Shown piece by piece: positions 1 through 5,219 of a DNA stretch of 6,735 nt (positions are counted from its first letter, which is position 1; the number at the start of each line of letters is the position of its first letter). The notes under the pieces are model-generated. The model worked only from the letters and a program-made list of their open reading frames with translations. It searched no databases and had not been told where the DNA came from. Source of the DNA: JAIBAI01 sp044238875 (GTDB taxonomy: Bacteria; Bacteroidota; Bacteroidia; M30B66); the NCBI GenBank assembly GCA_044238875.1, contig JBIICM010000142.1, forward strand, positions 1 to 6,735, read 5' to 3'. Position numbers and translations under genes: made by a program.

Positions 1-50
1 TAATTGAAGTAATAGAATAGCTTTAGATATCTTGAAGCTGACATATCAGG

Positions 51-152
51 ATTTACCCCTGGTGCATTTTCAAAGTTACCCTAGTGCATTTTCAAAGTTA
101 CCCATAGTGCATTTTCAAAGTTACCCATAGTGCATTTTCAAAATGATCCATA
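51..152. repeat. Tandem array of 23-bp direct repeats upstream of the ATPase gene
   Basis: Three near-perfect units begin at 62, 84 and 107 with the core GTGCATTTTCAAAGTTACCC followed by TA or ATA. A fourth, diverged unit begins at 130: it keeps GTGCATTTTCAAA, then reads ATGATCCATA, about 20 of 23 matches. A degenerate partial unit (ATTTACCCCTG, about 51-61) precedes the first. The period is 22-23 bp, about two helical turns, so the units face the same side of the DNA. Direct repeats that include the terminal inverted repeat are known at the ends of IS21-family elements, and the units resemble such ends, but no istA/istB gene is present here. Alternatives are an operator (iteron) array for the ATPase gene or a relic of an insertion. 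The repeats are seen directly; their origin is inference. Confidence 0.85.
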
Positions 153-158
153 TATTTG
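151..158 (+). promoter_or_regulatory. Candidate -7 promoter element of the ATPase gene
   Basis: TATATTTG matches the Bacteroidota -7 consensus TAnnTTTG exactly. It lies 18 nt before the start codon and abuts the last repeat unit of the upstream array. No TTG/TTTG is found at the expected -33 distance; that position falls inside the fourth repeat unit, so a protein bound to the array could control access. The transcript leader would be about 10-15 nt. Confidence 0.35.
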
Positions 159-176
159 CTGCTGTAAAATCGCTTT

Positions 177-1340
177 ATGGGAGCCAAACGCATCATTAAA
201 AAGCAGATGGATATTTACTTAAAAAAATATCCTGTTTTGGTATTAACCGGGCCCCGACAATCAGGCAAAACAACTTTTTTAAAAGAACAGTTTCCGGATT
301 ACACCTACGTTAACCTGGAAAATACTGACTTCCGCGATTATGCAATCAAAGATCCGAATGGTTTTTTAGCCGAACATAATAAGTTCGTAATATTCGATGA
401 AGTACAGCGAATTCCACATTTATTTTCTTATCTGCAAACAAAAGTAGATGAAGATAAAATCACCGGGCAGTATATATTATCGGGCTCCCAAAACTTTCAT
501 CTGATGCGCAGTATCACGCAAAGTTTAGCCGGCAGAGTCGCATTATTTAAACTTTTACCATTCGATTTCCAGGAAATGTCAGCCGCAGGCTGGCTTCATG
601 AAGATTATGCGGTGAATTTGCAGAAAGGATTTTATCCTGGTATTTATGACCGTTCAATTCCTTCAAAGTTTTTTTATTCAAACTACGTGCAGACTTATGT
701 TGAGCGTGATTTGTCTGAACTTATTCAGGTAAAAGATCTGAAACAATTCAGAAATTTTATTTCACTTTGTGCGGCCCGGGTAGGTCAGCTGCTAAATCTG
801 AATTCACTTGCCAATGAGTGCGGCATATCTCAACCTACGGCAAAATCATGGATTTCGGTGCTGGAAACCAGTTATATCCTTTATCAACTGCAGCCATACC
901 ATACCAATTTTAATAAGCGGGTGACCAAAAGCTCCAAAGTCTATTTTTACGATACCGGCCTGCTGTGCTTTCTTCTTAAGATTAATGATGCTCCAAGCCT
1001 TAAAATTAGTTCATATAAAGGGAGTTTGTTTGAAAATTATGTCATAAACGAATACATCAAACAAAACTACCACCGGAATCTTATGCTTGATTACTGGTTT
1101 TGGAGAGATGCCGTGGGCCATGAAATAGATTTTATCTGGCAGGATTCAGAAAAGTTAAACCTTGTAGAAATAAAGGCTACCCAAACAATTATGCCCGAAA
1201 TGTTCAGCGGATTAAGCTACTTTGAAAAATTCGCGCCTAATCTCATTAACACTAAAACCCTCGTGCATACAGGTTTATACAATCAAAACCGGACTGCCGG
1301 CAAAGTACTCAGCTGGAAAAATATTTTACAGAAGAAATAG
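177..1340 (+). CDS. AAA+ ATPase with C-terminal DUF4143 domain
   Basis: The protein has 387 residues. The N-terminal AAA_14-type ATPase module has a Walker A motif GPRQSGKTT (residues 25-33), a Walker B motif FVIFDEVQR (70-78) and a sensor-like YILSGSQNF (99-107), followed by SLAGRVALFKLLPF (116-129), typical of the family. YVERDLSEL (174-182) starts the DUF4143 part. A winged-helix-like stretch lies at about 205-241, and GSLFENYV is at 282-289. The C-terminal half has GHEIDF (314-319) and VEIKA (330-334), spaced like the E/D...ExK residues of the PD-(D/E)XK nuclease fold. The length is usual for the family and it looks intact. The physiological role of these ATPases is not established; they are scattered accessory genes in many bacteria. 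No partner gene is adjacent: the neighbours are a repeat array upstream and a convergent rpsT downstream. No membrane segment or signal peptide is visible. By eye the gene is more A+T-rich than the arg genes, consistent with acquisition. The family call is firm; any function is unknown. Confidence 0.9.
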   Translation: MGAKRIIKKQMDIYLKKYPVLVLTGPRQSGKTTFLKEQFPDYTYVNLENTDFRDYAIKDPNGFLAEHNKFVIFDEVQRIPHLFSYLQTKVDEDKITGQYILSGSQNFHLMRSITQSLAGRVALFKLLPFDFQEMSAAGWLHEDYAVNLQKGFYPGIYDRSIPSKFFYSNYVQTYVERDLSELIQVKDLKQFRNFISLCAARVGQLLNLNSLANECGISQPTAKSWISVLETSYILYQLQPYHTNFNKRVTKSSKVYFYDTGLLCFLLKINDAPSLKISSYKGSLFENYVINEYIKQNYHRNLMLDYWFWRDAVGHEIDFIWQDSEKLNLVEIKATQTIMPEMFSGLSYFEKFAPNLINTKTLVHTGLYNQNRTAGKVLSWKNILQKK

Positions 1341-1341
1341 T

Positions 1342-1373
1342 GTTCAGATCAACCGGAGCATCTGATCGTTTTT
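1342..1373 (+). terminator. Probable intrinsic terminator after the ATPase gene
   Basis: TCAGAT (1344-1349) pairs with ATCTGA (1360-1365), with an additional G-C pair beyond one mismatch. The loop is about 10 nt and five T residues (1369-1373) follow closely. It starts two bases after the stop codon. The stem is short, so it may be a weak terminator. Confidence 0.5.
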
Positions 1374-1397
1374 CACGGCTGTAAGCACTAACCGGCC

Positions 1398-1435
1398 AAA
1401 AAAAAAGAGCCAACTGTTATAACAGATGGCTCTTT
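1398..1435 (-). terminator. Intrinsic terminator of the tRNA-Glu/rpsT operon
   Basis: AAAGAGCCA (1404-1412) is perfectly complementary to TGGCTCTTT (1427-1435). After one A·A mismatch, CTGTT (1414-1418) pairs with AACAG (1421-1425), giving a long hairpin with a tiny loop. Read on the minus strand, the stem runs into a T tract (the A run 1398-1406). It lies about 20 nt beyond the rpsT stop codon. Confidence 0.88.
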
Positions 1436-1454
1436 GACAAAAAGATTATTTACC

Positions 1455-1709
1455 TTATTTCAAACCATTTACATATCGTGTAAGCTTGCCGATCAGATTG
1501 CCCGCCTTGTTTTTGTGAATCACATTGCGTTTGGCCAATTTATCGAGCATTGAACTCACGCTAACAAGCATTTGTGAAGCTACTTTTTTATCAGACGTAT
1601 GCCTCAAACTTTTGATTGCCGTACGAGCTGATTTGTGAAAATAACGGTTACGAAGACGCTTGGCATCGTTGGCCCTGATTCTTTTAATTGCTGATGAGTG
1701 GTTTGCCAT
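1455..1709 (-). CDS. rpsT: 30S ribosomal protein S20
   Basis: This 84-residue, strongly basic protein starts MANHSSAIKRIRANDAKRLR and continues with RNRYFHKSARTAIKSLR, the hallmark S20 pattern of Lys/Arg-rich helices with the SAxKRIRxNxxKRxRN signature. S20 binds the 5' domain of 16S rRNA in the small ribosomal subunit and stabilises helix packing. Its length is usual for the family. The start codon lies only 14 nt after the 3' end of tRNA-Glu, so both almost certainly share one transcript from the promoter at 1814-1844. Processing of the tRNA 3' end would leave an unusually short, A-rich mRNA leader. A strong terminator lies about 20 nt downstream. Confidence 0.97.
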   Translation of the reverse strand: MANHSSAIKRIRANDAKRLRNRYFHKSARTAIKSLRHTSDKKVASQMLVSVSSMLDKLAKRNVIHKNKAGNLIGKLTRYVNGLK

Positions 1710-1723
1710 CTCTTTATTTTTTG

Positions 1724-1793
<70 letters not shown>

Positions 1794-1795
<2 letters not shown>

Positions 1796-1809
1796 GTTTT
1801 TTTAAACGG
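1794..1809 (-). other. Small hairpin joining the tRNA leader to its 5' end
   Basis: CCGTTT (minus strand 1809-1804) can pair with AAACGG (1799-1794) around an AAAA loop. The last two bases, GG, are the first two nucleotides of mature tRNA-Glu, so this 6-bp hairpin would compete with the top of the acceptor stem before 5' maturation by RNase P. It may be coincidental. Confidence 0.35.
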
Positions 1810-1813
1810 AGTG

Positions 1814-1844
1814 CAAATTTAGAACAAAAATCATTTCATCCAAA
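1814..1844 (-). promoter_or_regulatory. Promoter of the tRNA-Glu/rpsT operon
   Basis: On the minus strand, TTTG (1844-1841), a 19-nt spacer and TAAATTTG (1821-1814) match the Bacteroidota housekeeping promoter (TTTG, 19-21 nt, TAnnTTTG) exactly. The expected start is near 1807, about 12 nt before the tRNA 5' end. It is by far the clearest promoter in the window and supports the phylum assignment. Confidence 0.8.
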
Positions 1845-1955
1845 TCGATCTTAAAAAAATATTGCCCATCTGAATAATATTTTCGTTTTATGTCAACGAT
1901 GAAAGCGGCTTTTCAAAAGAGATTGCTTTATTTTACAACCCCAATTTCAACAATA

Positions 1956-3008
1956 ATGTCATTCCCCGTTACAATTGCCCGGCCGTCACGTATCTCAGAA
2001 GTAGACTTTAGCCAGCTCCCTTTTGGTCGAATCTTTTCTGATCATATGTTTCAGGCAGATTTTAACGGAAAAGAATGGGTCAACGCCAGCATCATACCCT
2101 TCCAGCCGCTTTCGCTCAGTCCGGCGGCAGCAGTTTTACATTACGGCCAGTCGGTATTCGAAGGCATGAAGGTGTATAGAAGTGATACCGGTGAATTGCT
2201 GTTTTTCAGACCTTATGATAACTTCCGCCGATTAGAAAGCTCAGCCATCAGATTGTGCATGCCACCTGTACCCGAAGACATCTTCATGGGCGGGTTGAAA
2301 CAGCTGGTACATCTTGACGAGGCATGGGTGCCGGCCGGCAACGGCCGTTCGCTCTATATAAGGCCGCTTTATTTCGCCAACGATGCTGTCATCGGGGTTA
2401 AACCATCAGAAAACTATTCATTTATAATAATTACCTCACCAACAGGGCCCTATTACACAGATGACCTCAAAGTTGAGATTGAAAAAACCTATTCAAGGGC
2501 CAGCAGAAGCGGAACCGGTTATGCAAAGGCTGCCGGCAACTACGGAGGTGCGCTTTATCCGACCAAACTCGCTCAGCAAAGGGGGTATAATCAGGTTATA
2601 TGGACAGATGCCGCTACCAATACAAAAGTAGAAGAATCAGGAACGATGAACCTGATGTTCGTTATTAACGGGGTGCTGGTTACACCTTCGCTAAGCCCGA
2701 GCAAACTTGCAGGCATCACACGCGACAGCGTAATCAGGATTGCAAAACACTGGGGTATGCCTGTCGATGAAAGGGATATCTATGTCGAAGAAATTATCAC
2801 GGCCTTCCGCAATGGCACCCTTCAGGAAGCATTTGGAACAGGTACGGCCGCAAATATTGCCCCGATTTCACTCATTGGCCATGAAGGCGAAAACTTCAAA
2901 GTGCCGGAGGCCGGTCCTGAAACGTTTGCCGCTAAGGCACTGGCATATCTTGATGACCTGAAGGCCGGTCGTATCGAAGATCCCTTTGGCTGGATTGTAA
3001 GATTATAA
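1956..3008 (+). CDS. ilvE: Branched-chain amino acid aminotransferase (class IV PLP fold)
   Basis: This 350-residue cytosolic enzyme transfers an amino group between glutamate and branched-chain 2-oxo acids, the last step of Val, Leu and Ile synthesis. Residue numbers are from the start at 1956. LHYGQSVFEGMK lies at 61-72 and SLYIRP at 132-137. The PLP-binding Lys191 is in GYAKAAGNYGG (188-198), Glu227 is in KVEESGTMN, and the phosphate-binding GTGTAANIAPI is at 295-305. The protein ends in DPFGWIVRL, similar to the group II (eukaryote-like, about 350 aa) BCAT type. The frame stays open upstream to an ATG at 1890. The start at 1956 is preferred because conserved family sequence (RISEVDF, PFGRIFSDHM) begins about 11 residues later, as in relatives. 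The extra 22 residues would be atypical. It diverges from the tRNA operon; no convincing promoter of its own is seen, and no terminator immediately follows. Confidence 0.93.
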   Translation: MSFPVTIARPSRISEVDFSQLPFGRIFSDHMFQADFNGKEWVNASIIPFQPLSLSPAAAVLHYGQSVFEGMKVYRSDTGELLFFRPYDNFRRLESSAIRLCMPPVPEDIFMGGLKQLVHLDEAWVPAGNGRSLYIRPLYFANDAVIGVKPSENYSFIIITSPTGPYYTDDLKVEIEKTYSRASRSGTGYAKAAGNYGGALYPTKLAQQRGYNQVIWTDAATNTKVEESGTMNLMFVINGVLVTPSLSPSKLAGITRDSVIRIAKHWGMPVDERDIYVEEIITAFRNGTLQEAFGTGTAANIAPISLIGHEGENFKVPEAGPETFAAKALAYLDDLKAGRIEDPFGWIVRL

Positions 3009-3011
3009 TGC

Positions 3012-3042
3012 TTGCATAAAACATTCTTTTGGTGCATATTTG
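3012..3042 (+). promoter_or_regulatory. Candidate promoter of the arginine operon
   Basis: TTG (3012-3014), a 20-nt spacer and CATATTTG (3035-3042) match the Bacteroidota pattern TTG-N19-21-TAnnTTTG with one mismatch at the first base of the -7 box. The predicted start near 3050 would give a leader of about 280 nt before the GNAT gene. That leader contains the short ORF and the terminator described below. It begins 4 nt after the ilvE stop, so read-through from ilvE is also possible. Confidence 0.5.
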
Positions 3043-3093
3043 CCACGGGCATTCAGTTTGATGCCTCAGTTCAAGTACCCTTCCGAAGGTAAA

Positions 3094-3219
3094 ATGAAAA
3101 AAAACAAGTCAGTTTATCCTATCAGCGCCGCAAAGTATATTGCGCTGTACTTGTTTTCTCCTGACCAAAAACCTGTTTTACTTCCCTTGCGAAGGCCGGT
3201 TTTTTTCAGACGCGCATGA
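3094..3219 (+). CDS. Putative arginine-rich leader peptide (41 aa)
   Basis: A short ORF begins ATG-AAA-AAA-AAC, in an A-rich start context with AAGG (3086-3089) 4 nt before it. It runs 41 codons to TGA at 3217-3219. It ends LRRPVFFRRA: Arg33-Arg34 (CGA AGG, 3190-3195) and Arg39-Arg40 (AGA CGC, 3208-3213), four Arg codons among the last nine sense codons and none earlier. I recognise no protein family. Its position about 45 nt after a promoter candidate, upstream of hairpins and a terminator and ahead of arginine biosynthesis genes, fits a leader peptide that senses charged tRNA-Arg. In that role ribosomes slow at the Arg codons when arginine is scarce. It is long for a leader peptide, and it contains a modest hydrophobic stretch (YIALYLF, 15-21), so a genuine small protein or a chance ORF remains possible. 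Confidence 0.55.
   Translation: MKKNKSVYPISAAKYIALYLFSPDQKPVLLPLRRPVFFRRA
3167..3206 (+). terminator. Hairpin with T7 tract inside the leader ORF
   Basis: AAAAACC (3167-3173) can pair with GGTTTTT (3198-3204), with CCTT/AAGG (3185-3188 and 3192-3195) stacked inside. Seven T residues (3200-3206) overlap or follow the stem. It could act as an early terminator for ilvE transcripts or as an alternative fold in the leader. The stem is interrupted by a large internal loop, so termination efficiency is doubtful. Confidence 0.3.
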
Positions 3220-3294
3220 GCGTGAGATCTGATTTTTGAGTTTCCTGCGAGGATAACTCCCCTACCCCAGCCTATCTTTTTGTTGCAACCGAAC

Positions 3295-3320
3295 CTGATT
3301 CCGCACGGATTCAGTTTTTT
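3295..3320 (+). terminator. Intrinsic terminator (attenuator) just before the GNAT start codon
   Basis: CTGATTCCG (3295-3303) pairs with CGGATTCAG (3306-3314), eight pairs with one internal T·T mismatch and a CA loop, and runs directly into TTTTTT (3315-3320). The tract ends 10 nt before the ATG at 3331. Any transcript that includes the GNAT translation start must therefore begin upstream of the hairpin or inside it, which argues for conditional read-through rather than a simple end of ilvE. Confidence 0.75.
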
Positions 3321-3330
3321 CTGATTACAC

Positions 3331-4008
3331 ATGTCGTTGAAAGACTTTAAAATAACGGTGGCAGATGAAAACCACCTTCACCTCGCAGAAACAATCTGTG
3401 AAGAGATGGCCTCCTCAGCCAAAGCAAGAGGTACGGGCATTGCAAAGCGAAGCCCTGAATACATCATTCAAAAAATGCAGGAAGGAAAAGCCGTCATAGC
3501 ACTCACCAAATCAGGTAAATGGGCTGGGTTCTGCTACATCGAGACCTGGGGTCACGGGCAATATGTTGCCAATTCAGGCCTTATAGTTTCACCAGATTAC
3601 CGCAAAAGTGGGCTGGCCAGAGAGATCAAAAAGAAAATATTTGACCTGTCAAGAAAAAAATACCCGGACGCGAAAATTTTTGGATTAACCACCGGACTTG
3701 CCGTGATGAAAATCAACAGTGAACTTGGTTACGAGCCGGTAACCTATTCAGAACTTACGGATGATGATGCCTTCTGGAGCGGATGTAAAAGCTGCGTAAA
3801 CTATGACATCCTTATGAGTAAAAACCGTACTAACTGTATTTGTACTGCGATGTTATACGATCCCACAGAAAAAGCAAAAACAAAAAGCCTTTTCTGGGAC
3901 TTTAAAAATCAGTCGAACCTTTACGAACGCCTGATCCGGTTGAAGGAGTTCAGCTTTACAAAAGCGCTGAAAAATAGTCGGTTCACGCCATTTAAAAAGA
4001 AAAAATGA
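3331..4008 (+). CDS. GNAT-family acyltransferase of the arginine cluster
   Basis: This 225-residue cytosolic protein has a GNAT acyl-CoA-binding motif at LIVSPDYRKSGLAREI (84-99, R/Q-x-x-G-x-G/A type) and further blocks RGTGIAKRSPEYI (33-45), IFGLTTGLAVMKINSELGY (116-134) and FWSGCKSCVNYDILM (149-162). Such genes sit directly ahead of argG in many Bacteroidota. The inferred role is the first committed acylation of glutamate (N-acetyl-, or in some members N-succinyl-glutamate); no standard argA or argJ is seen in this window. The family is clear but the substrate is not shown by sequence. Four cysteines form CxxC (152, 155) and CxC (169, 171), possibly a metal site. The C-terminus is Lys-rich (FKKKK). 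The start codon sits 10 nt beyond a terminator, so expression probably depends on read-through. The stop codon overlaps the argG start (ATGA). Confidence 0.88.
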   Translation: MSLKDFKITVADENHLHLAETICEEMASSAKARGTGIAKRSPEYIIQKMQEGKAVIALTKSGKWAGFCYIETWGHGQYVANSGLIVSPDYRKSGLAREIKKKIFDLSRKKYPDAKIFGLTTGLAVMKINSELGYEPVTYSELTDDDAFWSGCKSCVNYDILMSKNRTNCICTAMLYDPTEKAKTKSLFWDFKNQSNLYERLIRLKEFSFTKALKNSRFTPFKKKK

Positions 4009-5219
4009 AGACAATACTTGCATTCAGCGGAGGGCTGGATACCACCTATTGCGCCATTTACCTTTGCAGGGAACTGGGGCACGAAGTGCATGCCGTTACC
4101 GTGAATACGGGCGGATTCACCATTCAGGAAATCAAAGACATTGAATCCCACGCCCTGAAACTCGGCGTTAAGTCCTACACCTGCCTCGATGAGCGAAAGT
4201 CATATTACGAGAAAATCATCCGGCATCTTGTCTTTGGCAATGTTTTAAAAAACAATACCTATCCCTTGTCAGTAAGCGCCGAGCGTTTCATCCAGGCTAT
4301 GGCCATCGCCGAATTTGCCGTAAAAAACAATGCTGATGCAGTTGCCCATGGCAGCACAGGTGCGGGCAATGACCAGGTAAGGTTCGACATGGTCTTTCAG
4401 ATTATGGCACCGGAACTAAAAATAATTACCCCAATTCGTGACATGCAGCTTTCGCGCGAAGCTGAAATCAGCTATCTGCGGCAGCATGGTGTTGAGATGA
4501 ATTTCGAAAAGGCAGCCTACAGTATAAACAAAGGCCTTTGGGGCACATCGGTTGGAGGTCGTGAAACACTTGGCTCAAAAGAACCATTGCCGGATGATGC
4601 CTGGCCGAGTCCTTTGAGCAAAGAAAGCACGGAAACCATAAGCCTTGAATTTAAAAAAGGTGAATTATACGGTATAAACGACCATAGCTATGAACATCCT
4701 GTAGATGCCATTCTGGCACTTGAACAGCTGGCTTCACCCTATGCAATTGGCAGAGATATACATGTAGGTGATACCATCATCGGAATCAAAGGCCGGGTTG
4801 GTTTTGAGGCAGCGGCACCGCTGATCATCATCAAGGCGCATCACCTGCTCGAAAAGCATGTGCTCACCAAATGGCAGCTTTACTGGAAAGACCAGTTGGC
4901 TGCATTCTACGGCAACTGGCTGCACGAAGGCCAGTTCCTTGATCCGGTGATGCGCGATATGGAATCATTTATGACCGGGATGCAGGCACATGTGAGCGGT
5001 CAGGTTTTTCTGCAGCTGCACCCTTATCGTTTCACCCTGAACGGAATTGAATCACCCTATGATCTGATGTCATCAAAATTTGGCAGTTACGGCGAAATAA
5101 ACCGCGCCTGGAGCGGTGATGATGTAAAAGGCTTTGCAAAGATTTTTGGAAATCAGATTGCCATCTATGAACAGGTCAGACATGCGGCTGAAATAAAAAA
5201 ACTGAATGATCATGATTGA
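4005..5219 (+). CDS. argG: Argininosuccinate synthase
   Basis: This 404-residue cytosolic enzyme joins citrulline and aspartate using ATP, the penultimate step of arginine synthesis. The ATP-pyrophosphatase P-loop is AFSGGLDTTY (6-15). Further family blocks are SAERFIQAMAIAEFA (91-105), HGSTGAGNDQVRF (115-127, nucleotide and citrulline/aspartate binding), ITPIRDMQLSREAEI (141-155) and YSINKGLWGTSVGGRETLG (172-190). The length is normal for the family. It overlaps the GNAT gene by 4 nt (ATGA), implying coupled translation, and its 3' end overlaps the argC start. It is probably controlled with the whole operon by the leader upstream of 3331. Confidence 0.97.
   Translation: MKTILAFSGGLDTTYCAIYLCRELGHEVHAVTVNTGGFTIQEIKDIESHALKLGVKSYTCLDERKSYYEKIIRHLVFGNVLKNNTYPLSVSAERFIQAMAIAEFAVKNNADAVAHGSTGAGNDQVRFDMVFQIMAPELKIITPIRDMQLSREAEISYLRQHGVEMNFEKAAYSINKGLWGTSVGGRETLGSKEPLPDDAWPSPLSKESTETISLEFKKGELYGINDHSYEHPVDAILALEQLASPYAIGRDIHVGDTIIGIKGRVGFEAAAPLIIIKAHHLLEKHVLTKWQLYWKDQLAAFYGNWLHEGQFLDPVMRDMESFMTGMQAHVSGQVFLQLHPYRFTLNGIESPYDLMSSKFGSYGEINRAWSGDDVKGFAKIFGNQIAIYEQVRHAAEIKKLNDHD

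Larger units (their letters stand above)
3050..3330 (+). promoter_or_regulatory. Probable transcription-attenuation leader of the arginine operon
   Basis: This 281-nt stretch holds a 41-codon ORF (3094-3219) and several hairpins. They are GGCAT/ATGCC (3048-3065), CCTT-CCG-AAGG (3079-3089), AAAACAAGT/ACTTGTTTT enclosing CAGCGC/GCGCTG (3101-3157), CCTT-GCG-AAGG (3185-3195), TCAGA/TCTGA with inner CGC/GCG (3206-3232), GAGTT-TCCT/AGGA-T-AACTC with loop GCG (3238-3259) and an intrinsic terminator (3295-3320). The ORF ends in Arg pairs that fall inside hairpin arms, upstream of a terminator, ahead of arginine biosynthesis genes. This is the layout of ribosome-mediated attenuation. The elements are seen directly; the mechanism is inference. 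The region could instead be simply the ilvE 3' region plus terminator, but that would leave no room for an arg promoter after the terminator. Confidence 0.6.

Noticed and set aside
51..152. Repeat array as a CRISPR array
   Set aside because: Repeats are contiguous 22-23 bp units with no unique spacers between them, and no cas gene is present.
1797..1803. T7 run at the tRNA 5' boundary as a plus-strand terminator
   Set aside because: It lies in the leader of the minus-strand tRNA, and there is no plus-strand transcript that would need to end there other than weak read-through from the ATPase gene.
2740..2961. Plus-strand 73-codon frame inside ilvE
   Set aside because: It is an out-of-frame shadow of the conserved C-terminal half of ilvE.
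3013..3026. TGCATAAAACATTC between the promoter boxes as an ArgR operator
   Set aside because: It resembles the TGAAT-N4-ATTCA half-site pattern only weakly, with wrong spacing and one poor half. It is not enough to call an ArgR box, though ArgR control cannot be excluded.
3271..3282. TATCTTTTTG as a promoter for the GNAT gene
   Set aside because: It has two extra T residues relative to TAnnTTTG, no -33 box at the right distance, and the transcript would begin at the foot of the terminator hairpin.
3114..3332. Minus-strand open frame of 72 codons opposite the leader
   Set aside because: It has no recognisable family, no promoter and an odd composition. It is explained as the shadow of the structured leader region.
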